In this document: piece after piece, positions 1 to 6,046 of the stretch
Numbering within the stretch: the first letter of the stretch is position 1
How the letters are laid out: every line of letters starts with the position of its first letter
Assembly (NCBI GenBank): GCA_947464585.1
Contig: CANHYS010000046.1
Coordinates: 1-9,351, forward strand
From: Planctomycetaceae bacterium
GTDB taxonomy: Bacteria > Planctomycetota > Planctomycetia > Pirellulales > UBA1268
DNA: 9,351 bases
Direction: 5' to 3'
Made by a program: the position numbers and the translations under genes
The notes under the pieces: generated by a model
What the model saw: the letters and a program-made list of their open reading frames with translations, nothing else
The model's database searches: none
What the model was told of the DNA's origin: nothing

Positions 1-218
1 GCGACAGATCCTTGTTCGACCAGGCCATCCCGGCCCTGAGAAAGGCGGCCCGCGCCTAGCAGGAGGCTGTCCGCCTGGAGGCCGTCGTAGCGCTGGGAGA
101 CATCGGTCCGGACGCGGCTTCGGCGATTCCGATCCTGGAACTCGTCTCCGAGGAAGATCCGTCCAAGTCGGTGCGGTCCGCTGCTGCCACCGCCCTTGCA
201 AAGATCAAGGGCAGCTGA
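1..218 (+). pseudogene. C-terminal part of a HEAT-repeat protein, interrupted by an in-frame TAG
   Basis: The reading frame beginning at position 3 runs off the left edge and reads to TGA at 216-218. Its residues look like HEAT repeats: AIPALRKAARA, then after a stop codon QEAVRLEAVVALGDIG, then AIPILELVSEEDPSKSVRSA and ATALAKIKGS. HEAT repeats are helical pairs that form protein-binding scaffolds. The TAG at 57-59 lies inside one repeat: the distance from the Ile-Pro of helix A to the Val-Arg of helix B is normal if the stop counts as one residue. The part after the stop has no ATG, GTG or TTG before about 172, so it is unlikely to be a separate gene. It could be a pseudogene, a stop that is read through, or a base-call error. 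The HEAT assignment is fairly secure. The partner and function of the protein are unknown because most of it lies outside the window. Confidence 0.7.
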
Positions 219-240
219 CGGGGCAGAGAAGCCTCTGCGT

Positions 241-283
241 GACCACCCCTGAGGCGACCACCCCTGAGGCGACCACCCCTGAG
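241..283. repeat. 15-bp tandem repeat, about 2.9 copies
   Basis: The unit GACCACCCCTGAGGC occurs at 241-255 and 256-270, and its first 13 bases recur at 271-283. The copies are identical. The array starts 22 bases after the stop codon of the HEAT-repeat gene and lies in non-coding sequence. Its length, 15, is a multiple of three, but no plus-strand coding frame covers it convincingly. It may be a simple slippage array. Confidence 0.9.
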
Positions 284-357
284 TCGGCAAGGTATGAGGG
301 CATGTCTCCCCTCTCTCCAGCCGCACACCCCAGCTGGCCGACCCTATGGTGCTGGAG

Positions 358-378
358 CCCTATTCCGTTGGAATAGGG
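358..378 (+). promoter_or_regulatory. Perfect 9-bp hairpin before the methyltransferase-like gene
   Basis: The arms CCCTATTCC (358-366) and GGAATAGGG (370-378) are exact reverse complements separated by GTT. The arms are less GC-rich than their surroundings. The hairpin ends 36 bases before the ATG at 415 and about 140 bases after the HEAT-gene stop. It is followed by GGTTTGG rather than a real T-run, so it is a poor intrinsic terminator. It could be a protein-binding dyad or a 5'-leader structure. If translation began at the earlier ATG at 346, the hairpin would fall inside the coding region, which is one more reason to prefer the start at 415. Confidence 0.5.
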
Positions 379-414
379 GTTTGGTCATGTAGGGCGAGTG
401 GCGGGGGGATAACA

Positions 415-963
415 ATGGCGCACTATGGCCTGTTTCGCAGACTTTGGCTGACGCGGTTCTCGCAGCCGGCCCGGGAGCGTCCTCTCTACCGACATATTCT
501 CCGAAAGCCTCCCAGACGGATCATCGAACTGGGGGTCGGCACGCTGGGGCGGACGGAGCGAATGCTCGGGCTGCTGCGGTCTGCTCATCCCGGGACCGAT
601 CTGCACTACGTGGGACTCGACCGTTTCGAAGGACGGCTCCCCGAGGATCCGCCAGGCGTGACGCTGAAGCAGGCACACCAGCGGCTGCACGGACTGGCTC
701 GGGTGCAGCTCGTGCCGGGCAATGTCGACACCTCCCTGTCGAGGCTCTGCAACCACCTAGGGTCATTCGATCTGGTGCTGATTTCAGCCGACAACGACCC
801 GCGGTATCTCGATCGCTGCTGGTTCTTCATCCAGCGGATCGTCACGGTGCAGACCGCCATCTTCGCCGAGTCGAGTGTGGGCAGCAGCGGCGTGTGGACT
901 CCCGTCTCGAAGGCCCGTGTCGACGAACTGGCTGCGAAGACGGTTCTCAGACGCGCCGCATAG
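415..963 (+). CDS. Small class I SAM-methyltransferase-like protein of unknown function
   Basis: The protein is 182 aa. I place the start at ATG 415 because a G-rich Shine-Dalgarno-like run (GCGGGGGG) lies just upstream and the protein begins MAHYGLFRRLWLTRF. The ATG at 346 would add 23 residues, but it has no ribosome site and would translate the hairpin. Residues 36-51 (IIELGVGTLGRTERML) resemble the SAM-binding motif I of class I methyltransferases. YVGLDRFEGR (65-74) fits the acidic end of strand 2, VQLVPGNVDTSL (97-108) the next strand region, and FDLVLISADNDP (118-129) the strand 4 motif. The glycine-rich loop is imperfect, so catalytic activity is not certain. The substrate is unknown. 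The gene ends 84 bases before leuC on the same strand. No signal peptide is seen, so it is probably cytoplasmic. Confidence 0.7.
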   Translation: MAHYGLFRRLWLTRFSQPARERPLYRHILRKPPRRIIELGVGTLGRTERMLGLLRSAHPGTDLHYVGLDRFEGRLPEDPPGVTLKQAHQRLHGLARVQLVPGNVDTSLSRLCNHLGSFDLVLISADNDPRYLDRCWFFIQRIVTVQTAIFAESSVGSSGVWTPVSKARVDELAAKTVLRRAA

Positions 964-969
964 CGGCGG

Positions 970-999
970 GTGGCAGGGCAGGGGCCCGGGGGCTACATT
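970..999 (+). promoter_or_regulatory. Possible sigma-70-type promoter for leuC
   Basis: GTGGCA at 970-975 and TACATT at 994-999 are separated by 18 bases. They match the -35 and -10 consensus in four of six positions each. The predicted transcription start is near 1006, about 40 bases before the leuC ATG. The proposed bioB promoter in this window has the same -10 hexamer and the same spacing. Matches of this quality also occur by chance, so the call is weak. Confidence 0.25.
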
Positions 1000-1021
1000 G
1001 AGAGGCGGTCTCGCCACTCAA
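998..1021 (+). promoter_or_regulatory. Dyad before leuC
   Basis: TTGAG (998-1002) pairs with CTCAA (1017-1021), and GGCG (1004-1007) pairs with CGCC (1012-1015), with one A-A mismatch between the two stems and a GTCT loop. It ends 26 bases before the leuC start. If the proposed promoter is right, the dyad overlaps the transcription start and would fit an operator better than an attenuator. No leader peptide with leucine codons is visible, and no T-run follows. Confidence 0.35.
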
Positions 1022-1047
1022 TCCCCGCCCCACAATCTTCTCACCCG

Positions 1048-2457
1048 ATGTCCTCCACGCCCCGCACGCTGCTCGACAAGATCTGGGACGCCCACGTCGT
1101 CTGCACCCCACCCGGCGAACTGCCGCTGCTCTACATCGACCGACACCTCGTGCATGAGGTGACCAGCCCGCAGGCCTTCGAGGGGCTACGACTGGCTGGC
1201 CGCCCTGTGCGGAGGCCGGATGCCACCTTCGCCACACCCGACCACAACATCCCCACGACCGACCGGCGGCTTCCGATCGCCGATCCGATCTCGAAGCAGC
1301 AGATCGACACGCTCCGCACCAACTGCCGCGAGTTCGGCGTTCGGCTGTTCGATCTGGGTGATGCCGATCAGGGCATCGTGCACGTGATCGGCCCGGAACT
1401 GGGAATCACGCAGCCGGGCATGACGATCGTCTGTGGCGACAGCCACACCGCCACGCACGGCGCCCTGGGGGCGCTCGCCTTCGGCATCGGCACGAGCGAG
1501 GTGGAGCACGTGCTCGCCACGCAGACGCTGCGGCAGGCCAAGCCGAAGTCGCTCGAGCTGCGGGTCGAGGGATCGCTGCACCCCGGGGTCACGGCGAAGG
1601 ACCTCGTGCTCTACCTGATCGGAAAACTCTCCACCGAGGGCGGCACGGGCCACGTGATCGAATACACCGGTCCCTGCATCCGCCGCCTCGGCATGGAGGA
1701 GCGGATGACCGTCTGCAACATGTCGATCGAGGCGGGAGCGCGAGCCGGCATGATCGCCCCGGACCAGATCACCTTCGACTACCTGCGGGGCCGGGACTAC
1801 GCGCCGCGGAACTTCGACCGGGCCGTGGCCGAGTGGGAACGCCTCCCAGGCGATCCAGGCGCGATGTTCGACCGCGTCGAGATCTTCGAGGGGGGCGATG
1901 TCGTGCCTCAGGTCACGTGGGGCACCAATCCCGCCCAGGTGGTGGGCATCGATGCCACGGTGCCCGATCCAACGGCCTTCGGCGATCCCAACGAACGGGA
2001 AAGTGGCAGCCGGGCCCTCGACTACATGGGGCTCTCGGGGGGCACGAAGATCGTCGACATCCCGCTCGACCGTGTCTTCATTGGCTCCTGCACCAACAGC
2101 CGGATCGAAGACCTCCGCGCCGCGGCCAACGTTGTTCGCGGCTACCGTGTGGCGTCCACCGTCCACGCAATGGTCGTGCCCGGCAGCGGCCGCGTGAAGA
2201 GGCAGGCGGAACAGGAGGGGCTCGACCGCGTGTTCCGTGATGCCGGCTTCGAATGGCGGGAGGCCGGTTGCAGCATGTGCCTGGGCATGAACCCCGACAC
2301 ACTCACACCCGGCCAACGGTGCGCCTCGACGAGCAACCGCAACTTCGAGGGCCGGCAGGGCAAGGGCGGCCGCACGCACCTCGTTTCGCCAGCGATGGCG
2401 GCCGCCGCTGCCGTCACCGGCCACTTCACCGACATCCGCCACTGGCTCTACCGCTGA
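1048..2457 (+). CDS. leuC: 3-isopropylmalate dehydratase, large subunit
   Basis: LeuC is the iron-sulfur subunit of isopropylmalate isomerase. With LeuD it converts 2-isopropylmalate to 3-isopropylmalate in cytoplasmic leucine synthesis. The protein is 469 aa, close to the E. coli length of 466. It starts [18 protein letters not shown], the typical LeuC N-terminus, so ATG 1048 is preferred over the upstream in-frame codon at 970. Aconitase-family motifs are clear: ATPDHNIPT, then [20 protein letters not shown], and [11 protein letters not shown]. The 4Fe-4S ligands are Cys348 in [11 protein letters not shown] and Cys408 and Cys411 in [10 protein letters not shown]. The C-terminal region has [12 protein letters not shown]. 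There is no obvious Shine-Dalgarno sequence. leuD follows after 28 bases, so the two are probably co-transcribed. No damage is seen. Confidence 0.97.
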   Translation: MSSTPRTLLDKIWDAHVVCTPPGELPLLYIDRHLVHEVTSPQAFEGLRLAGRPVRRPDATFATPDHNIPTTDRRLPIADPISKQQIDTLRTNCREFGVRLFDLGDADQGIVHVIGPELGITQPGMTIVCGDSHTATHGALGALAFGIGTSEVEHVLATQTLRQAKPKSLELRVEGSLHPGVTAKDLVLYLIGKLSTEGGTGHVIEYTGPCIRRLGMEERMTVCNMSIEAGARAGMIAPDQITFDYLRGRDYAPRNFDRAVAEWERLPGDPGAMFDRVEIFEGGDVVPQVTWGTNPAQVVGIDATVPDPTAFGDPNERESGSRALDYMGLSGGTKIVDIPLDRVFIGSCTNSRIEDLRAAANVVRGYRVASTVHAMVVPGSGRVKRQAEQEGLDRVFRDAGFEWREAGCSMCLGMNPDTLTPGQRCASTSNRNFEGRQGKGGRTHLVSPAMAAAAAVTGHFTDIRHWLYR

Positions 2458-2485
2458 ACAAACCACTGCACGACAGCCTCACCCC

Positions 2486-3100
2486 ATGCAATCATTCATC
2501 ACCCACACCGGCATTGTTGCCTCGCTCGACCGGGCCAACGTCGACACCGATCAGATCATTCCCAAACAGTTCCTCAAGCGGATTGAGCGGACCGGCTTCG
2601 GCCAGTTTCTTTTCTTCGACTGGCGATTTCTGCCCGACGGTGCGCCAAACCCCGAGTTCGAGCTCAACCAGCCGATCGTCGCTGGTGCGAGCGTGCTCCT
2701 CGCCCGGCGCAACTTCGGCTGTGGATCAAGCCGCGAGCACGCTCCCTGGGCACTCGCCGACTACGGCTTCAAGGTCGTGATCGCGCCCACCTTCGCCGAC
2801 ATCTTTTTCAACAACTGCTTTCAGAATGGCATGGTTCCGATCCGTCTTTCTGAGGAGGATGTCGAGGAACTCTTCCGCCGGACGAGGGCGGCGGAGGCGG
2901 CCGGCGGGCCCTACCGGCTGCATGTCGACCTGCCGGCCTGCACCGTGAGCGACGATGCCGGATTCTCCCGTTCATTCACGGTCGACCCGTTCCGCAAACG
3001 ATGCCTCCTTGAGGGACTCGACGATATTGGCCTGTCGCTCCAGCAGGTCGACAAGATCGCCGCCTGGGAGGCGGCCCATGCCGCGTCGGCCGGGGAGTGA
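2486..3100 (+). CDS. leuD: 3-isopropylmalate dehydratase, small subunit
   Basis: LeuD is the small, swivelling subunit of isopropylmalate isomerase and works as a partner of LeuC. The 204-aa length fits the bacterial LeuD family (about 200 aa). Diagnostic segments are [13 protein letters not shown] (residues 18-30), the active-site loop [15 protein letters not shown] (76-90), and [17 protein letters not shown] (103-119). The start is the first ATG, giving [22 protein letters not shown], the usual N-terminus. No strong Shine-Dalgarno sequence is visible, as in leuC. The stop codon TGA is five bases before the ATG of the next gene, whose Shine-Dalgarno sequence lies within the end of leuD. Confidence 0.97.
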   Translation: MQSFITHTGIVASLDRANVDTDQIIPKQFLKRIERTGFGQFLFFDWRFLPDGAPNPEFELNQPIVAGASVLLARRNFGCGSSREHAPWALADYGFKVVIAPTFADIFFNNCFQNGMVPIRLSEEDVEELFRRTRAAEAAGGPYRLHVDLPACTVSDDAGFSRSFTVDPFRKRCLLEGLDDIGLSLQQVDKIAAWEAAHAASAGE

Positions 3101-3105
3101 ACGCT

Positions 3106-4167
3106 ATGGCCTTCTCCGGTGGCGGTCGATGCGTTCCACAGTATGCGGCTCCCACCATCTGGTTGGCATTGGCATGCGGCCTCTGGTGCCGGTTCGCGGG
3201 GGCGGCCGCGCCGCAGCCCCAGCGCATCGACCTCGTCACGGATATCCCCGGAGCGGGTGACCTGGCTGCCCCAGCCAACGGGCAGACGCTCTACGTGCTC
3301 GATACGAGACGCGGCGAGGTCGTGGCAGTCGATCCGTTCGAGCCCACGAAGCGTTGGTCTGCCGTGGCGGCGGGCCCGCCGGCGGCAGCCGGCACCGTCA
3401 CGCTCTCGATGGCATGCATCGACACGAGCATGATCGCGCTGCTCTGCCGTTCTCAAGACGCCTGGTCGTTGCAGACGCATCGGCTTCAGCCGGGCACTGC
3501 AGCAGAGCCAGGCGAGCCAGTCCAGACGGTGTCGGTGGGCGCGGCCCCACGCGGTCCCGGGCCGGCCCCCGCGAACGCCGTTCGGCCGGAAGCTTACGAT
3601 CAGGCATGCCTGATCGTAAGCCCCTCTCGTGACTGGCTGGGCGTCTGTGGCCTGCCGGCCCCACTGCCCGCGGTGCTGCGTGCGCCGATCGCCGGCGCAC
3701 GGATCGGCGGCCTGTCATCGCGAGCCTGCCCGGTGCTGGCCCCGGGGCAGCGGCTCTCCGCAGCCACGATCAGCACGGCCGAGGAGTTCGTGCTCTTCGC
3801 CACCGATCCGGCATCCCGCACGCCCGCGAGCTTTTTCGTCTCGTTCTACCTGCCTCCCGATCCACGGCAGATGCTGCACCTCGATACGTCGCTGCCGCAG
3901 GTCCGCGACGCCGCATTCTGCCGGACTGACGGCACGCTCTGGGTGGCCGGCGGCGAGGCGGGAAGCGACACCGCCCCCGAGGGACTGTGGCGAATCGACG
4001 CCATTCTGCGGAACGGTCGGCAGGCGGTACAGCCTGTCTGCGTGGCCCGCCTCGATGGCGCCCGGTCCGTGGTCTGCCTTTCGGACAAGGCGATCATCGT
4101 GACACACGGACGCGAGGCCCGCACCGTGTCGCGGATCGACCCCACCCAACCCAAGAGCACGCCATGA
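3106..4167 (+). CDS. Secreted protein of unknown function, possibly beta-propeller-like
   Basis: The protein is 353 aa. I chose ATG 3106 because GGGGAG lies 8 bases upstream, within the end of leuD. GTG 3097 would overlap the leuD stop by four bases and is a possible alternative. Residues 16-29 are hydrophobic (PTIWLALACGLWCR) and are followed by FAGAAAPQPQ, which fits a signal peptide cleaved near residue 34 and export across the inner membrane. The mature part has short strand-like segments such as GQTLYVLDTRRGEVVAVDPF and SARSVVCL-like stretches, which suggest a WD40 or YVTN-type propeller, but no family is certain. There are no catalytic motifs that I recognise. The gene shares four bases (ATGA) with the next gene and probably belongs to the leuCD transcript. 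A perfect 30-bp palindrome encodes residues 163-172. Confidence 0.8.
   Translation: MAFSGGGRCVPQYAAPTIWLALACGLWCRFAGAAAPQPQRIDLVTDIPGAGDLAAPANGQTLYVLDTRRGEVVAVDPFEPTKRWSAVAAGPPAAAGTVTLSMACIDTSMIALLCRSQDAWSLQTHRLQPGTAAEPGEPVQTVSVGAAPRGPGPAPANAVRPEAYDQACLIVSPSRDWLGVCGLPAPLPAVLRAPIAGARIGGLSSRACPVLAPGQRLSAATISTAEEFVLFATDPASRTPASFFVSFYLPPDPRQMLHLDTSLPQVRDAAFCRTDGTLWVAGGEAGSDTAPEGLWRIDAILRNGRQAVQPVCVARLDGARSVVCLSDKAIIVTHGREARTVSRIDPTQPKSTP
3592..3621. repeat. Perfect 30-bp palindrome inside a coding sequence
   Basis: The left half GCTTACGATCAGGCA (3592-3606) is the exact reverse complement of 3607-3621, with no spacer. It begins on a codon boundary and covers ten codons (AYDQACLIVS) of the secreted-protein gene, so the frame is kept. 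Neighbouring bases do not extend the symmetry. A perfect 15-bp arm is not expected by chance in a 9-kb window. It could be a recombination or protein-binding site, a palindrome perfected by template switching, or an assembly artefact. Confidence 0.97.
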
Positions 4168-4526
4168 CCATGCAGCCAAGCCAGTCCGACCCGTCACCCC
4201 AGCCCAGCCGCCGCGAGAAGATCGAAGCCCTGCTCCGGGACGATCCCGACGACGTGTTTCTGCGGTACAGCCTGGCGCTTGAGATGGAGTCTGTCGGAGA
4301 ATGGGAGGCTGGTCTCGAGATCCTCGAATCGCTTGCCCGGGGAACGCCGCCCTATGTGCCCGCCTTCCAGATGGCCGCACAACATCTCGTGGCCCGCGAA
4401 CGGATCGAGGAGGCCCGCAGCACGCTCCGCGAAGGCATCGAGGAGGCGAGGCGTCAGGGCAAGGCCCACGCCGCCGGCGAAATGTCGGAACTGCTGATGA
4501 GCCTCGGCGATGTGGGCGAAGGCTGA
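4164..4526 (+). CDS. Small TPR-like protein
   Basis: The protein is 120 aa. ATG 4164 overlaps the stop of the preceding gene as ATGA, a common arrangement for translational coupling, and no strong Shine-Dalgarno sequence is present. After a polar, proline-rich start (about residues 1-18) it is helical and reads like tetratricopeptide repeats: DPDDVFLRYSLALEMESVGEW, then AGLEILESLARGTPPYVPAF, then QMAAQHLVARERIEEARSTL and an Arg/Glu-rich helix. TPRs bind other proteins, and the partner is unknown. There is no signal peptide. It is the last gene of the leuCD series. A hairpin begins immediately after its stop codon. Confidence 0.85.
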   Translation: MTMQPSQSDPSPQPSRREKIEALLRDDPDDVFLRYSLALEMESVGEWEAGLEILESLARGTPPYVPAFQMAAQHLVARERIEEARSTLREGIEEARRQGKAHAAGEMSELLMSLGDVGEG

Positions 4527-4542
4527 CCGCCGGAATCGGCGG
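4527..4542 (+). terminator. Hairpin directly after the TPR gene
   Basis: CCGCCG (4527-4532) and CGGCGG (4537-4542) form a perfect 6-bp stem with a GAAT loop, starting at the base after the TGA. It is well placed to end the leuC-leuD-secreted-TPR transcript or to protect its 3' end. It is followed by ATGCACG rather than a T-run, so it is not a classic Rho-independent terminator. Confidence 0.4.
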
Positions 4543-4619
4543 ATGCACGTCGAGTTCGTAACGCAGCGCCTTGCGTGGGGAGGGGGTGCCCACACCCCGT
4601 CGCCGGACGTTCGCTACGT

Positions 4620-4650
4620 CGACCAATCCGCTTAGACGGATCGGTGCCCG
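4620..4650. repeat. 31-bp direct repeat, copy 1, with internal dyad
   Basis: This copy differs from 4701-4731 at one base of 31 (T here, G in copy 2). It begins CGACCAATCCGCT and ends CGGATCGGTGCCCG. ACCAATCCG pairs with CGGATCGGT around a CTTAGA loop. The single odd pair is A-C on the plus strand but a G-T wobble on the minus strand, so the fold is better in a minus-strand RNA, such as the 3' end of a bioB transcript. Confidence 0.85.
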
Positions 4651-4700
4651 CTGCCCTTCGCTCACTCGATGCTGACTGCGCTCCGGCATCCTGCCTGCGC

Positions 4701-4731
4701 CGACCAATCCGCTGAGACGGATCGGTGCCCG
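4701..4731. repeat. 31-bp direct repeat, copy 2, with internal dyad
   Basis: Second copy, starting 81 bases after the first. Only the loop differs (CTGAGA instead of CTTAGA), so both arms of the dyad are kept exactly, including the odd pair. A weaker similarity extends upstream of both copies (CCGG followed by about 15 partly matching bases), so the original unit may have been longer. Confidence 0.85.
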
Positions 4732-4763
4732 AGCAACGCCGGCTCTCGGGGCATGGGCACCCC

Positions 4764-4786
4764 CTCCCGGCACCCTCTCCCGGCAC
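4764..4786. repeat. 10-bp direct repeat at the right end of the element
   Basis: CTCCCGGCAC occurs at 4764-4773 and again at 4777-4786. It overlaps the right inverted repeat and ends five bases before the bioB stop codon. It may be a by-product of slippage or of insertion of the element. Confidence 0.6.
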
Positions 4787-4791
4787 ATCGG

Positions 4792-5829
4792 TCACGCCAA
4801 CGCCGGCGCCGGTTCGGCCGATTCGGCGCCGCGGGTGATCACGAATCCCATCTCCGCGATCATCTTGTAATCGGCCTCGGGCAGCTGTCCCTTCGTGGTC
4901 AGGTAGTCGCCCACGAACATCGAGTTGGCCGCGTAGAGCCCCAGCGGCTGCAGGGTGCCCAGGTGGATTTCCCGTCCGCCGGCAATGCGGATCTCCGCTG
5001 CCGGGTTGAGCATCCGCATCATCGCCAGGCCGCGCAGGCAGTCGCGGGGGCTGACACGGTTATTGCCCTCCAGCGGCGTGCCGTCGATCGCGTTGAGGAA
5101 GTTGAGCGGAATCGACTCCACGCCGAGGCTACGCAGCTCCATCGCCATGTCGATCAGGTCGTCATGCGTTTCGCCCATTCCCATGATGCCGCCGCTGCAG
5201 AGCTGCAGGCCTGCGGCGCGGCAGGCGGCGAGCGTCGCGATACGGTCGCCGTAGGTGTGCGTCGAGCAGACCTCTCCGTAGAACCTCTCGCTCGTATTGA
5301 GATTGTGGTTCACCTTGTCGACACCGGCCGCTGCCAACCTCTGCGCCTGCTCCGGCGACAAGAGCCCCAGACAGGCACAGATGTTGAGGTCGTACTGCTG
5401 CTTGATCTCGGGAACGATCTTGCAGACAAAGTCGATCTCCCGCTCTGACGGGCCGCGGGCCGAGATCACGATGCAGAACGTCTTCGACTGCCGTTCGGCG
5501 GCGAGCTTCGCAGCCTCCAGCAGCTTGGGAGCCGAGAGGAGGTTGTAGCGGGGGATTTCGGCATCGGAAACCTTCGACTGGGAACAGTAGCCGCAGTCTT
5601 CCGGGCACAGGCCGCTCTTGGCATTCATGAGGAAGAAGAGTTGCACGGTGTTGCCGAAGTGGTGGTGACGCACCCGCCAGGCGGCGGCCAAAACGTCGAG
5701 GAGCTCGGCGTCGGTCGACTCGAGGATCGCACGGGCTTCGTCGCGGTCGATCGTGCCACCGGAGAGCACGCGGGATGCCATGGCATGCCAACGGGTGGCG
5801 TGGACGGGGGCTTCCTGGGCAACTGACAT
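4792..5829 (-). CDS. bioB: Biotin synthase
   Basis: BioB is a radical-SAM enzyme that inserts sulfur into dethiobiotin to make biotin, the last step of the pathway. The protein is 345 aa, near the E. coli length of 346. The radical-SAM cluster ligands are Cys75, Cys79 and Cys82 in SGLCPEDCGYCSQS. Likely ligands of the auxiliary 2Fe-2S cluster are Cys119 (TFCIVIS), Cys151 (NICACLG), Cys211 (LCSGGIMGMGE) and Arg281 (EIRIAGGRE). Other family signatures are VNHNLNTS (173-180) and NFLNAIDGTPLEG (243-255). The start has a GGAG sequence nine bases upstream in CGGAGCAGTCAGC. It is a lone biotin gene here: bioA, bioD and bioF are not in the window. The C-terminal tail after FVITRG is short and Ala/Pro/Glu-rich. 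It converges on the TPR gene. Confidence 0.97.
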   Translation of the reverse strand: MSVAQEAPVHATRWHAMASRVLSGGTIDRDEARAILESTDAELLDVLAAAWRVRHHHFGNTVQLFFLMNAKSGLCPEDCGYCSQSKVSDAEIPRYNLLSAPKLLEAAKLAAERQSKTFCIVISARGPSEREIDFVCKIVPEIKQQYDLNICACLGLLSPEQAQRLAAAGVDKVNHNLNTSERFYGEVCSTHTYGDRIATLAACRAAGLQLCSGGIMGMGETHDDLIDMAMELRSLGVESIPLNFLNAIDGTPLEGNNRVSPRDCLRGLAMMRMLNPAAEIRIAGGREIHLGTLQPLGLYAANSMFVGDYLTTKGQLPEADYKMIAEMGFVITRGAESAEPAPALA

Positions 5830-5899
5830 GCTGACTGCTCCGAGTTCAAAGTGAGGAACAAACTGGGAAAGGGCGGCGAACCGGGGGCCATGGACAAGG

Positions 5900-5929
5900 A
5901 ATGTATGCGATTAAGAAGTTCTTTGCCAA
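5900..5929 (-). promoter_or_regulatory. Possible sigma-70-type promoter of bioB with a dyad in the spacer
   Basis: On the minus strand TTGGCA (5929-5924) is followed after 18 bases by TACATT (5905-5900), matching consensus at five and four of six positions. The predicted start, near 5893, would give a leader of about 65 bases. The spacer is the most AT-rich stretch nearby and contains AAGAA-G-TTCTT (5913-5923), an exact 11-bp dyad that could bind a regulator. It does not look like the BirA or BioR operators known to me. Confidence 0.4.
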
Positions 5930-6046
5930 AGCGGCCCCCGGCCGCGGGCTGCATTCCCGGCCACACGCGGCACAAGCCCGGAGGGGGGCACGACCGATAC
6001 AAGCGGTAGGAGTCTCTTGATCCCTGCTCTCCATGAGGTCGAAGGC

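Larger units (their letters stand above)
4578..4768. repeat. Intergenic element bounded by 21-bp imperfect inverted repeats
   Basis: The 21 bases at 4578-4598 and the reverse complement of 4748-4768 are the same except for two adjacent bases: both start GGGAGGGGGTGCCCA and end CCCC. A weaker match continues inward (GCCGGACGTT against GCCGGCGTT). The left arm alone also forms a hairpin, GGGGTG-CCCA-CACCCC (4583-4598). Inside the 191-bp segment are two 31-bp direct repeats. The element fills most of the 265-bp gap between the convergent TPR and bioB genes. The size and end structure suggest a non-autonomous element of the MITE or REP/BIME kind. I see no clear target-site duplication and no gene inside. 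Confidence 0.6.

Noticed and set aside
1186..2466. Long minus-strand open frame (426 aa) opposite leuC
   Set aside because: It is the antisense shadow of a clear leuC. Its composition (His, Arg, Ala, Gly-rich) and lack of any motif are typical of GC-rich shadow frames.
3097..3105. GTG 3097 as start of the secreted protein, giving a four-base overlap with leuD
   Set aside because: It is possible, but ATG 3106 has the better Shine-Dalgarno spacing, and the signal peptide is complete without the three extra residues.
4620..4731. Two 31-bp direct repeats as a possible CRISPR array
   Set aside because: There are only two copies, the spacer-like part is 50 bases and partly similar to flanking sequence, the arms pair internally, and no cas genes are nearby.
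3715..4788. Minus-strand open frame (357 aa) across the secreted protein, the TPR gene and the repeat region
   Set aside because: It lies opposite two genes with good starts and coupling, and through non-coding repeats. The repeated PIRLSGLV segments in it only reflect the two DNA repeats.
4669..5448. Plus-strand open frame of 259 aa
   Set aside because: It is the shadow of bioB, starting in the intergenic repeat element.
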